Source: Alpinimonas psychrophila
Lineage (GTDB): Bacteria > Actinomycetota > Actinomycetes > Actinomycetales > Microbacteriaceae
Assembly (NCBI RefSeq): GCF_014137865.1
Contig: NZ_JACGWU010000001.1
Coordinates: forward strand, 248,001 to 312,000
DNA length: 64,000 nucleotides
Reading direction: 5' to 3'
Shown: positions 1 to 8,189 of the stretch, one piece after another
Position numbering within the stretch: the stretch's first letter is position 1
Layout of the letters: every line of letters begins with the position of its first letter
The notes under the pieces: model-generated
Databases searched by the model: none
What the model saw: only the letters and a program-made list of their open reading frames with translations
What the model was told of the DNA's origin: nothing
Position numbers and translations under genes: made by a program

Positions 1-741
1 GGATTCAAGACCGTGCCGTTCACCGCGGTGGACAACGTGTCGTTTAGCATTGCGCGCGGCACGACCATGGCCTTGGTGGGGGAGTCCGGTTCGGGCAAGT
101 CGACGGTCGCAAAGATGCTGTTGGGGCTCGAGAAGCTCACGTCCGGCCGCATCGAAATCGACGGTGCTGACACAGGGGAGCTTTCGCCCAAAGAGCTTTT
201 CAACCTTCGCCGACGCATGCAACCTGTCTTCCAAGACCCCTATGGTTCGCTGGACCCGCTACGCAACATCGAGAACACCATTGCTGAGCCACTGGATACC
301 CACCGCGTTGGCACGAAAGCAGAGCGACGCAAGCGTGTCTATGAGCTTCTGGATCAGGTATCGCTTCCTCGAGCCATCGCCACCCGTTATCCCAACGAGC
401 TCTCCGGAGGTCAGCGCCAACGTGTTGCTGTGGCGCGGGCGCTTGCGTTGAAGCCCGCCATTGTCATTCTGGATGAGGCCGTTTCGGCCTTGGACGTTCT
501 CGTGCAGGCGCAGATTTTGCAGTTGCTGCATGAACTTCAGACCGAACTTTCGCTCACGTACCTGTTCATCACACATGATCTCGCCGTGGTTCGCGTCATC
601 GCCGACAACGTCGCTGTCATGAACAAAGGGCGAATTGTCGAGGCCGCGACGACGAGTGAAGTCTTCGAGAATCCGAAGCAGGAGTATACTAAGAGACTGC
701 TGGACGCTATTCCTGGGGCCAACATTCGTTTGGGTGCCTGA
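1..741 (+). CDS. Peptide-type ABC transporter ATP-binding protein, 5' truncated
   Basis: This is the C-terminal part of an ABC ATPase of the oligopeptide/dipeptide (DppF/OppF) group, which powers uptake through a membrane permease. The frame is open to the window edge, so the N-terminus is missing; the GTG at 13 is probably internal. Visible motifs, numbered from position 13, are Walker A GESGSGKST (about residues 23-31), Q-loop VFQDPYGSLDP (about 72-82), signature LSGGQRQRVAVARAL (about 129-143), Walker B IVILDEAVSALD and the switch His in THDLAVV. The FQDPYGSLDP Q-loop is typical of peptide-transport ATPases. It may be the second half of a fused two-domain ATPase; the missing sequence would decide. 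The substrate cannot be told from here. Confidence 0.9.
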   Translation, partial: GFKTVPFTAVDNVSFSIARGTTMALVGESGSGKSTVAKMLLGLEKLTSGRIEIDGADTGELSPKELFNLRRRMQPVFQDPYGSLDPLRNIENTIAEPLDTHRVGTKAERRKRVYELLDQVSLPRAIATRYPNELSGGQRQRVAVARALALKPAIVILDEAVSALDVLVQAQILQLLHELQTELSLTYLFITHDLAVVRVIADNVAVMNKGRIVEAATTSEVFENPKQEYTKRLLDAIPGANIRLGA

Positions 742-813
742 GGCCGTTTAAGTCTCAGCAAGTTATTATTCTGACCCAACGTCGACCGAGCTGGTCGCCG
801 AGAGGATTTTTTC

Positions 814-2721
814 ATGGCGCACGCCCTCCGCACGGACCGACGCAACGTAGCAATTGTCGCCCACGTTGACCACGGCAAGACTACGCTTGTTGACGCGATG
901 CTCAAGCAGACCAACTCCTTCGACGCCCACTTTGCGGGCGAAGAGCGCATGATGGACTCGAACGACCTCGAACGCGAAAAGGGCATCACGATCCTCGCGA
1001 AGAACACCTCGGTGAGCTACGAGGGAATTCACGCGGTCGACGGCCCCATCATCATTAACGTGATTGACACCCCTGGCCACGCCGACTTCGGTGGCGAGGT
1101 TGAGCGCGGACTGTCCATGGTGGACGGCGTCGTCCTCCTCGTTGACGCTTCCGAGGGCCCACTGCCGCAGACTCGCTTTGTTTTGCGTAAGGCCCTTGAG
1201 GCTAACCTCCCCGTCATCCTTTTGGTCAACAAGACCGACCGTCCCGATGCTCGCATTGATGAGGTCGTCGGCGAAAGCCAAGACCTCCTGTTGGGTCTCG
1301 CATCCGACATGGCTGATGACTTTCCTGATCTCGACCTGGACGCCATCCTTGATGTGCCGATTGTCTACGCTTCCGGTCGTAACGGTGCGGCATCGTGGAA
1401 CAAGCCCGAAAACGGATCTCTTCCCGATAACGATGACCTCGAGCCTTTGTTCGACGCCATCCTGAAGCATGTTCCGGCACCTTCCTACGATGACCAGCAC
1501 CCGCTGCAGGCGCACGTCACCAACCTTGACGCATCGCCTTTCTTGGGTCGCCTCGCGCTCCTCCGCATCTTCAACGGCCACATCAAAAAGGGCCAGCAAG
1601 TTGCCTGGGTCAAGAACGATGGCACCGTCACCACCGTGAAAGTAACCGAGCTGCTGATCACGAAGGCACTCGACCGTTTCCCCACAGAAACTGCAGGCCC
1701 CGGCGACATCGTCGCTATCGCTGGTATCGACGAGATCACCATCGGTGAGACCATCGCTGACCCTCACGACGTTCGCCCATTGCCCACCATCACGGTGGAC
1801 GACCCCGCGATCTCGATGACCATCGGCACCAACACCTCGCCCGTCATCGGCAAGGTCAAGGGCCACAAGCTCACCGCCCGTATGGTCAAGGACCGTCTGG
1901 ACCGCGAGCTGGTAGGTAACGTCTCGATCAAGCTTGTTGACATCGGTCGCCCGGACGCGTGGGAGATCCAGGGTCGTGGAGAGCTTGCTCTGGCCATCCT
2001 CGTGGAGAACATGCGTCGCGAGGGCTTCGAGCTCACCGTGGGCAAGCCTCAGGTTGTCGTCAAGAAAGTGGATGGCAAGGTACACGAGCCATTCGAGCAC
2101 CTCACCATTGATGCTCCCGAAGAGTACCTCGGTGGCATCACGCAACTCCTGGCCGCTCGCAAGGGCCGCATGGAGTCCATGAGCAACCACGGCACTGGCT
2201 GGGTCCGCATGGAGTTCATCGTTCCTTCGCGTGGCCTCATCGGTTTCCGCACCGAGTTTTTGACCATCACGCGTGGTTCCGGCATCGCGAACGCCGTCTC
2301 GCACGGCTATGAGGCCTGGGCGGGCGCCATCGTTACCCGCACCAACGGTTCCATCGTGGCTGACCGCGCCGGCGTGGCAACCCCCTTCGCCATGGTCGCT
2401 TTGCAGGAGCGCATGTCGTTCTTCGTGGAGCCCACGCAGGAGGTCTACGAAGGAATGGTGGTCGGCGAAAACTCCCGTGCCGACGACATGGACGTCAACA
2501 TCACGAAAGAAAAGCAACTCACGAACATGCGCCAGTCCACTTCGGACAGCTTTGAGCGCATGACGCCTTCGCGCAAGCTCACACTCGAAGAGTGCCTCGA
2601 GTTCGCTCGTGAAGACGAGTGCGTTGAGGTCACTCCTGAATTCGTTCGCATCCGCAAGGTTGAGCTCGCTGCTGCCGCTCGAGCGCGCAACACGAGCCGT
2701 TTGAAGAAGCAGAACGAATAA
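814..2721 (+). CDS. typA: Translational GTPase TypA/BipA
   Basis: This is a ribosome-associated GTPase of the EF-G-like superfamily, linked in other bacteria to 50S assembly and stress adaptation. The 635-residue length is normal. G-domain motifs are complete: G1 AHVDHGKTT (about 16-24), G3 [10 protein letters not shown] (about 85-94) and G4 NKTDRP (about 139-144). EF-G-like domains follow, then the TypA C-terminal domain. The ATG is preceded by a GAGAGG ribosome site. A strong hairpin terminator follows the stop, and 72 bases separate it from the upstream ABC gene, so it is probably transcribed alone. A 655-codon antisense open frame covers it but is a shadow. Confidence 0.97.
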   Translation: MAHALRTDRRNVAIVAHVDHGKTTLVDAMLKQTNSFDAHFAGEERMMDSNDLEREKGITILAKNTSVSYEGIHAVDGPIIINVIDTPGHADFGGEVERGLSMVDGVVLLVDASEGPLPQTRFVLRKALEANLPVILLVNKTDRPDARIDEVVGESQDLLLGLASDMADDFPDLDLDAILDVPIVYASGRNGAASWNKPENGSLPDNDDLEPLFDAILKHVPAPSYDDQHPLQAHVTNLDASPFLGRLALLRIFNGHIKKGQQVAWVKNDGTVTTVKVTELLITKALDRFPTETAGPGDIVAIAGIDEITIGETIADPHDVRPLPTITVDDPAISMTIGTNTSPVIGKVKGHKLTARMVKDRLDRELVGNVSIKLVDIGRPDAWEIQGRGELALAILVENMRREGFELTVGKPQVVVKKVDGKVHEPFEHLTIDAPEEYLGGITQLLAARKGRMESMSNHGTGWVRMEFIVPSRGLIGFRTEFLTITRGSGIANAVSHGYEAWAGAIVTRTNGSIVADRAGVATPFAMVALQERMSFFVEPTQEVYEGMVVGENSRADDMDVNITKEKQLTNMRQSTSDSFERMTPSRKLTLEECLEFAREDECVEVTPEFVRIRKVELAAAARARNTSRLKKQNE

Positions 2722-2756
2722 CCCTGACTGCAAGATTTAGGCAGCTTTTTTGCTGG

Positions 2757-2796
2757 CAAAATCCCTCACCCCCGTCAGGGGCGTGAGGGATTTTTG
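2757..2796 (+). terminator. Rho-independent terminator after typA
   Basis: An inverted repeat with arms AAATCCCTCAC and GTGAGGGATTT, plus further C/G pairs near a short CGTCAGG-type loop, ends in a T-run. It starts about 35 bases past the typA stop, before the convergent efeU-like gene. Confidence 0.85.
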
Positions 2797-2933
2797 TTCA
2801 CCGTTGGGCGTCTAATTTTTCTCGGCATTTACCGCCCACGATGAGTACGATTTGCGGTACAGACCAGACGGACGATTCGCGGACCTGGAGTGTGACAATA
2901 ACGGTCAGAAACGCGGACCAGGCGCTTTTACTG

Positions 2934-3830
2934 CTATCTGCGTAGTGTCGCCGGTGACGACGTCGCAGTAGACATCGCAGTAGTCGTCGCCGTGGAAGAA
3001 GGTGCCGACGGAGAGGGTTTCGGGAGCGTCTTCTTGAGTGACATGCGCAGGAATAAGGTCAGCGTTGTGCCCACGAAGGCAACCCAAAGAATCACTTGAC
3101 TCCAGTTCATGATGGCAGAGAACCCGAAGATTCCCTTGAGGAGCGAGCCGTACCAGCTCTCTTCCGGCACGGCGCCCGAGATATCGAACGCGAGAGCGTT
3201 GGCACCGGGAAAGACACCAACTTCTTGAAGGTCACCAAAACCATTGATGAGAACGCCGGCCGCCACAATGATGAGCAAGGCACCAGACCACGTAAAGAAC
3301 TTTGCGAGGTTGAGGCGCACCATGCCCCGATAGATGAAGTAGCCCAAGGTGATGGAGATGCCCAATCCGATGACGGCTCCGAGAAGAGGGAGGACAGTGT
3401 CTTGGGTTGCTTGAGCGGCAGCCCAAATAAAGACGGCGGTCTCGATGCCCTCACGGCCAACGGCGAGGAAAGCAAGGAGGACGAGACCCCAGCCGGCGCC
3501 GGCCAAATTCTTGTCGATGTCGCTCTGCAGGTTGCCGCGTAAGTCGCGAGCTGTTCGGGCCATCCAGAAGATCATCCATGTCACAAGGCCCGTGGCCAGA
3601 ATCGACATTGTTCCCGCGATGAGCGGTTCAACGTTCGGGGGCAACGTCGTTAGTCCGAAGGCGAGAAGAGCTCCGATGGCCAAAGAAACAGCAACCGCAA
3701 CCGCTACGCCAACCCAAATCTTGGAAAGGACATCACGGCGATCAATTTTCACGACGTAAGCGATGAGAATGCCCACAATGAGTGATGCTTCTAAACCTTC
3801 GCGGAGGCCAATCAAGAGATTCGCGAGCAT
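2934..3830 (-). CDS. efeU: FTR1-family iron permease (second, stand-alone EfeU copy)
   Basis: This is a polytopic membrane permease of the FTR1/EfeU family that moves ferric iron across the cytoplasmic membrane, coupled in EfeUOB systems to periplasmic or extracytoplasmic partners. It has about seven hydrophobic segments and both iron-binding R-E-x-x-E motifs: REGLE at residues 10-14 and REGIE at 126-130. The 298-residue length is normal. It is closely similar over its whole length to the efeU gene at 6434-7312, with both motifs at identical positions, so the two look like paralogues. The tail past about residue 265 is low-complexity and rich in Ser, Thr and Ala. It has its own upstream iron-box region (3852-3893) and lies 127 bases past the efeB stop, so it is probably separately transcribed. 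Confidence 0.93.
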   Translation of the reverse strand: MLANLLIGLREGLEASLIVGILIAYVVKIDRRDVLSKIWVGVAVAVAVSLAIGALLAFGLTTLPPNVEPLIAGTMSILATGLVTWMIFWMARTARDLRGNLQSDIDKNLAGAGWGLVLLAFLAVGREGIETAVFIWAAAQATQDTVLPLLGAVIGLGISITLGYFIYRGMVRLNLAKFFTWSGALLIIVAAGVLINGFGDLQEVGVFPGANALAFDISGAVPEESWYGSLLKGIFGFSAIMNWSQVILWVAFVGTTLTLFLRMSLKKTLPKPSPSAPSSTATTTAMSTATSSPATLRR

Positions 3831-3851
3831 GGCACAACTTCTTTCACAAAA

Positions 3852-3893
3852 CCTAAGAGTAAGGGTTGCCTTACTTAGGTAATCCTAACCCCT
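3852..3893 (-). promoter_or_regulatory. Candidate DtxR/IdeR-type iron boxes before the stand-alone efeU
   Basis: Two overlapping elements lie 22-63 bases upstream of the start codon. One is an inverted repeat with arms AGTAAGG and CCTTACT around GTTG (3858-3875), flanked by CCTAAG and TTAGG. The other is TTAGGTAATCCTAACC (3875-3890), which resembles the DtxR/IdeR consensus TTAGGTTAGSCTAACCTAA. The 18 bases at 3873-3890 are repeated exactly at 7361-7378 before the efeUOB operon. Iron-dependent repression is inferred from this match. Confidence 0.7.
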
Positions 3894-3957
3894 GGCATTC
3901 CAGCAGGGCCATCATTTCATTCCGTCGATTGGAAGGACGGGCGATATCGGCCTGACC

Positions 3958-5250
3958 TTACGTCAGGAAGAGGGAGGATCCGATAAAACTTCCTACAGGC
4001 GCTCCCGGCGGAATAGCAAAAATTCCCGACCCCACATGTTTGAGGTACTCGTTCAGAGCGTCGTTCTTGGCCAGATTTTTTTGAATCGTGACGAATTGCT
4101 CGGGCGATTTTTGAAAACTGATGAAGAAGAGCCCGGCGTTGAGTCGCCCGAGGGCATCGTTTCCATCGACAAAATTGTAGCCGCGCCGCAACAATTTTGC
4201 GCCGCCGTTGTGCGAGGCGTGTGCCTGCGCCACGTGCGATTGAGGGTCAATAGCGCGGGACCCATCCGCTGCGGTGGCGCTGAAGTCAGTCTCTGAGAAT
4301 TCAGTACCACCGGAAAGGGGAGCGCCTTCCGCCTTCGTGCGACCGGTTACTCGCTCTTGCTCGCGGAGTGAGGCGCGATCCCACGTTTCGAGGGTCATGC
4401 GAATGCGTCGCGCCACGAGGTAGGTTCCGCCAGCCATCCAGGGAGAGCTTGGGGAGGAAGCCGTCCAAACGAAGTCAGCGACATCCGAGGCATTCTCGTT
4501 CTTGATGTTGGCCGTGCCATCTTTGAACCCGAACAGGTTGCGCTCGGTTTTCTGACTCGTGCTGGTGGAGGAGGTTCGGCCGTAGCCCAGTTGCGACCAC
4601 TTCAGGACGGCCCGTCCAAAGGCGATTCGGGTGAGATTGCGGATCGCGTGCACCGCCACCTGGGGGTCGTTTGCGCAGGCCTGTATGCACAGGTCACCTC
4701 CGCTGGAGGCGGGATCGAGATCATCGGCCGCAAAATGCGGCAAGTTGACAAGCTCGGGGGGCTTGCGCGACAGCAGCCCGAATCGATCCTCGCCCGTAGA
4801 GGAAGAAAACAGCGTGGGGCCGAAGCCAATGGTGACCGTGAGGCCGGCAACAGGGAGTCCCACGGCCTCGCCGGTGTCTTCTGGCGGAGCGTCGTAGTTT
4901 GCGGAACCCGCCCCGAACTCCCCTAATTCCTTGCCCTGGGTCATCGCTGCTGCCGCAACGGTCCAATCTTGGAGGAGTTCAATCAGGTCCGCCCGGCTGG
5001 TCCCGGGAGCCACATCAAATGCGGCAAAATGGAGTCGATCTTGCGCGGGGGTCGTGATGCCGGCTTGGTGCGTGCCGTAAAAGTCATACCGCAGTCCGGG
5101 AGGATCGTTCGCGGCGTTCCGACTGGCAATCCCGCCGCCCGTCACACCGTCGACTCCCACCGCGATTCCGGCGCCGAGGCCCGCACCGGCTAATCCCACA
5201 CCGGCTAAGCCAAGGAGACCCCGGCGGGAGAGCTTGAGGGGTTCTTTCAT
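3958..5250 (-). CDS. efeB: EfeB: Tat-exported Dyp-type haem peroxidase
   Basis: This is the haem peroxidase component of the EfeUOB ferrous/haem iron system, acting outside the cytoplasmic membrane. The N-terminus carries a twin-arginine signal, SRRGLLG (residues 8-14), followed by an Ala/Gly-rich hydrophobic stretch. The Dyp-type motif GFKDGTANI starts at residue 241, where the Asp is the distal catalytic residue. The probable proximal haem-ligand His is in SHVAQAH (His339), followed by RRGYNF. The 430-residue length is normal. The start ATG overlaps the efeO stop (ATGA), which implies translational coupling as the third gene of efeU-efeO-efeB. Confidence 0.95.
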   Translation of the reverse strand: MKEPLKLSRRGLLGLAGVGLAGAGLGAGIAVGVDGVTGGGIASRNAANDPPGLRYDFYGTHQAGITTPAQDRLHFAAFDVAPGTSRADLIELLQDWTVAAAAMTQGKELGEFGAGSANYDAPPEDTGEAVGLPVAGLTVTIGFGPTLFSSSTGEDRFGLLSRKPPELVNLPHFAADDLDPASSGGDLCIQACANDPQVAVHAIRNLTRIAFGRAVLKWSQLGYGRTSSTSTSQKTERNLFGFKDGTANIKNENASDVADFVWTASSPSSPWMAGGTYLVARRIRMTLETWDRASLREQERVTGRTKAEGAPLSGGTEFSETDFSATAADGSRAIDPQSHVAQAHASHNGGAKLLRRGYNFVDGNDALGRLNAGLFFISFQKSPEQFVTIQKNLAKNDALNEYLKHVGSGIFAIPPGAPVGSFIGSSLFLT

Positions 5251-6437
5251 TTCAGTACCAGCGCGGCGGTTAGTTTATTGAGGGGCTCACCGAGGGCATT
5301 CACCTGGTCAGCAAGCGCTTTAACCTCCGCGACCCCAAGCTCCGTGTACAGGCGAAATCCGCTTTCCGTGCGTTGCCCGTCGAGGAGTCCCTGCAGAGTA
5401 GAGAACTCCGTGTCGAGTTGAGCGGCGAGCGCGGGGTCTTTTTGTAACAAAACCTCGCGAACGCCGCCAAAGAGAACGAGAGCTCCATCAACATTGGCCT
5501 GGAAGTCCCAGAGGTCCGTGTGCGACCAAGCTTCTTCTTCACCCGTTACTTTTCCGGTGGCAACCTCGTCGAGGAGCCCGATGGCTCCATTGGTGAGTTG
5601 AGGAAGTGTGAACGTGAGAGTGTGAACGTTGGTTTTCAGCGTGGCGGTGTCTGCGACGAGGAGACCAGCGAGGTGATCTCGTTTTGTCTGGTTATAGGCA
5701 ATGAAGCCTGATTCGGCATTCTGCGGCCATAAGTCCTTCTCAATGGCATGCCATCCTGTCCACTCTTGGCCCTCCTCAAGGTCAGCTTCTCGCAGGTCGA
5801 GTTTGGGATCAAGGTCTCCGAATGATTCAGCCACGGTCTCGACGCGCTCCCAATGCATGCGGGTCGACGGGTAGAGAGTACGCGCCCCGTCAAAATCTCC
5901 GGATACGTAGGCCGCCGCGAAGGCATCCGTTCCCGCGACAAGGAGGTCAATTTCATTGCGCACGTACGAGGCATAGTTAGTGGCGGCAGTATCGATGAGG
6001 GCTTGAGTGTCAGCGCTGCGCACAATTTCCGTTCCCGAGTCAGTGACGGTAAAGGCTGCGTTGCCAATTCCGGTACCCACCATGCCGGGCTTGCACACCG
6101 TGTAGTAGGTGCCTGGCGACGCTTGAATGACGAGATCGCGGGTGGTTCCGGGGCCGACATTTTCCACCTCGCCCACGATGCGCAGGCCGTCGTTTGCCAA
6201 AATATAGAACTCGGTGACCTGACTGCCGGAATTGGTAATCACGAACTGAATATTGCCGCTCGGGGCGCTTGTGATCGAGAGCGAGCAGGCATCGGCAGAG
6301 CTGTCGACGGAGATGGGGCCGTTGCCCGCGTCGGTTTGCGTGCCCCTCAAGTTGGGTACGCAACCGGCCAACGAGAGGGCGAGGGCGGTAGCAGCAGTGG
6401 AGACGATCAACGTTTTGGCGAGGGAAGCGAAGTTCAT
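5247..6437 (-). CDS. efeO: EfeO: iron-binding lipoprotein with cupredoxin and M75-type domains
   Basis: EfeO is the extracytoplasmic iron-binding component that delivers iron to EfeU. I set the start at the ATG at 6435-6437, which overlaps the efeU stop as ATGA. The longer open frame runs back into efeU and adds a signal-free, His/Arg-rich leader. From this start there is a short signal peptide with lipobox LAGC (Cys26), so the protein is probably a lipoprotein. Residues 50-135 look like the cupredoxin-like domain. The imelysin/M75 part follows, with the iron-ligand motif HWERVE (195-200) and HAIEKDLW (230-237). At 396 residues the length is typical. Confidence 0.93.
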   Translation of the reverse strand: MNFASLAKTLIVSTAATALALSLAGCVPNLRGTQTDAGNGPISVDSSADACSLSITSAPSGNIQFVITNSGSQVTEFYILANDGLRIVGEVENVGPGTTRDLVIQASPGTYYTVCKPGMVGTGIGNAAFTVTDSGTEIVRSADTQALIDTAATNYASYVRNEIDLLVAGTDAFAAAYVSGDFDGARTLYPSTRMHWERVETVAESFGDLDPKLDLREADLEEGQEWTGWHAIEKDLWPQNAESGFIAYNQTKRDHLAGLLVADTATLKTNVHTLTFTLPQLTNGAIGLLDEVATGKVTGEEEAWSHTDLWDFQANVDGALVLFGGVREVLLQKDPALAAQLDTEFSTLQGLLDGQRTESGFRLYTELGVAEVKALADQVNALGEPLNKLTAALVLK

Positions 6438-7312
6438 GAGGCTATCTGGATGCTTTCGGTTGAAGTTTGGGCGGTCGAGGTGGGAGCGGTCGAGCTGAGG
6501 GCCACAGGCGTGGGAGGGCGCAGAGCGCGCCAGAACAGGAGTCCTACCGTGATGATGTATGCCCACCAGGTGAAGAATTCAAACCAGGTCGTGGCGGGCG
6601 AGAAGTTGAAGATGCCCTTGAGGAGCGTTCCGTACCAGCTGTCGGGAGGAATGGCCGTCGTTACGTTGAACGCCAGGGCATGGAGTCCGGGAAGCAGGCC
6701 CGCTTCTTGCAAGTCGTGCACTCCATAGGCGAGAACGCCAGCGGAGACCGTAATGAGGAGCAGACCGGTCCACCGAAAGAATGCGGTGAGATTGATTCTC
6801 AGCATTCCGCGGTAGATCAGGAAACCCAGCAGCACGGCGATTCCAATACCGATGATGGCACCCAATAGGGGCAGGGTCGTTTCACCGGATGCCTGCACTG
6901 CCGCCCAGATGAAAAGTGTCGTTTCGATTCCCTCGCGTCCCACGGCAAAAAAGGCCACGAGTGCAATCGACAACCCACCGGCAATGAGCCCTCGGTCGAG
7001 GCTGCTGTGGAGCTGTGCCTTGAGGCTTGCGGATGTCTTAGCGAGCCAAAAAATCATCCACGTAATGAGACCCACCGCAAGGATGGAAAGCAACCCTCCG
7101 ATCATTTCTTGTGCCTGAAAGGACAGGCCGTACGCACCGAAAGTGAGCAGGGCGCCCAGGGCAAGGGACAGCACGATGGCTGCGATAACCCCCAGCCACA
7201 GTTTGGGGAGAACATCCCGACGCTGAACCCGAACAAGATACGTGATGAGTATGGACACGACGAGAGCAGCTTCGAGGCCTTCTCGGAGCCCTATCAACAG
7301 ATTTGCAAACAT
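6434..7312 (-). CDS. efeU: EfeU: FTR1-family iron permease, first gene of efeUOB
   Basis: This ferric iron permease is the membrane channel of the EfeUOB system. About seven membrane segments are visible, with REGLE at residues 10-14 and REGIE at 126-130, spaced exactly as in the second copy at 2934-3830. The 292-residue length is normal. The C-terminal tail after the last membrane segment is Thr/Ser/Pro-rich and unlike that of the other copy. The stop overlaps the efeO start as ATGA. The promoter region carries tandem iron boxes (7343-7378), so the whole operon is probably repressed when iron is plentiful. Confidence 0.95.
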   Translation of the reverse strand: MFANLLIGLREGLEAALVVSILITYLVRVQRRDVLPKLWLGVIAAIVLSLALGALLTFGAYGLSFQAQEMIGGLLSILAVGLITWMIFWLAKTSASLKAQLHSSLDRGLIAGGLSIALVAFFAVGREGIETTLFIWAAVQASGETTLPLLGAIIGIGIAVLLGFLIYRGMLRINLTAFFRWTGLLLITVSAGVLAYGVHDLQEAGLLPGLHALAFNVTTAIPPDSWYGTLLKGIFNFSPATTWFEFFTWWAYIITVGLLFWRALRPPTPVALSSTAPTSTAQTSTESIQIAS

Positions 7313-7342
7313 GGAGACGCGTCAGCTTTCGGTTTGATTAAT

Positions 7343-7378
7343 ATAGGTAAGGCTTACCTAACTTAGGTAATCCTAACC
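7343..7378 (-). promoter_or_regulatory. Tandem DtxR/IdeR-type iron boxes before efeUOB
   Basis: ATAGGTAAGGCTTACCTAA (7343-7361) is an almost perfect 19-bp palindrome matching the DtxR/IdeR consensus. A second, weaker box, TTAGGTAATCCTAACC, follows at 7363-7378. On the minus strand a TATATT -10-like element overlaps the first box, 31-49 bases upstream of the efeU start, which suits a repressor. No DtxR/IdeR gene lies in the window. Confidence 0.85.
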
Positions 7379-7413
7379 ACAAACTTTTCAACGGGCCTCG
7401 CTACAATTTCTAA

Positions 7414-7827
7414 GTGATGGAAAATTCAGTGAAGCCTGCTCGGTCTGCCTCGTCATTTTCATGGTCAAATATTGCATCCTGGGTCTTGGCGCTGCTTGTG
7501 GGAGCCCTTGTCGGATCCGTCACCACGGTTATTCACCAAAGCTCAATTTCGGTTCTGGGAATCGACATCCCGTGGGGGCTCGTCGCATCCCTGGGCACAG
7601 TTGCGGCGTATCTCCTTGGCCTGAGATTGGTTCGCGGCGAGCGGGTGAGCGTCATCTTTGGTGCGTTGGGCGTTCTTATCAGCGTCTACATTTTCAGCCA
7701 GCGCAGCACAGGTGGGTCTGTGCTGGTTCCCAATAACCTCGCCGGAAGTATTTGGGCCATTGCCCCCACGCTCATTGCAACCATCATCGTGGCTTGGCCG
7801 AAGTTGCCCGAGCGTCAAGCAAAGTAG
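7414..7827 (+). CDS. Small membrane protein, DUF6113-like
   Basis: This 137-residue protein has four hydrophobic segments (about residues 22-42, 50-70, 80-95 and 110-128) and a short charged C-terminus. It resembles small actinobacterial membrane proteins found directly before fdxA, which I recall as DUF6113; that name is from memory. Both GTG 7414 and the next codon, ATG 7417, could start translation. It lies 39 bases before fdxA on the same strand, so they may be co-transcribed. No function can be assigned. Confidence 0.75.
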   Translation: MMENSVKPARSASSFSWSNIASWVLALLVGALVGSVTTVIHQSSISVLGIDIPWGLVASLGTVAAYLLGLRLVRGERVSVIFGALGVLISVYIFSQRSTGGSVLVPNNLAGSIWAIAPTLIATIIVAWPKLPERQAK

Positions 7828-7866
7828 ACTGAAGGCTCGTAAAACCCAAGTAGCTAAGGAGCCCGC

Positions 7867-8184
7867 GTGACCTACGTCATTGCCCTGCCGTGTGTCGATG
7901 TTAAAGACCGCGCGTGCATTGACGAGTGCCCCGTGGACTGCATTTACGAGGGTGAACGCATGCTCTACATTCACCCCGATGAGTGCGTGGACTGCGGAGC
8001 GTGCGAGCCGGTGTGTCCTGTTGAAGCCATCTACTACGAGGATGACCTCCCCGAAGAGTGGGCCGACTACTACAAAGCCAACGTCGAGTTTTTCGAAGAG
8101 ATTGGTTCGCCCGGGGGCGCCGCCAAAATCGGCGTCATCAAGAGCGACCATGCGGTCATCTTGGCGCTCCCTCCGCAGGTCTAG
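7867..8184 (+). CDS. fdxA: Ferredoxin FdxA, 7Fe-8S type
   Basis: This small cytoplasmic electron carrier has 105 residues. The Cys pattern is Cys9, 17, 21, 25 and Cys40, 43, 46, 50. It fits a [3Fe-4S] plus [4Fe-4S] ferredoxin, in which Cys9, Cys17 and one cysteine of the second group bind the three-iron cluster and Cys21 is usually left free. An acidic C-terminal extension is typical of actinobacterial FdxA. The start is GTG with AAGGAG just upstream (about 7855-7860). The dapC gene begins five bases after its stop; fdxA-dapC pairing is common in Actinobacteria. Confidence 0.96.
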   Translation: MTYVIALPCVDVKDRACIDECPVDCIYEGERMLYIHPDECVDCGACEPVCPVEAIYYEDDLPEEWADYYKANVEFFEEIGSPGGAAKIGVIKSDHAVILALPPQV

Positions 8185-8189
8185 TTCCC

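Noticed and set aside
766-2733. A 655-codon open frame on the minus strand across typA
   Set aside because: It mirrors the typA codon pattern exactly, has no family-like motif, and typA is certain.
6438-6566. Longer N-terminus for EfeO
   Set aside because: It would lie within efeU and place a His/Arg-rich stretch before an otherwise clean lipoprotein signal; the ATGA overlap start is better.
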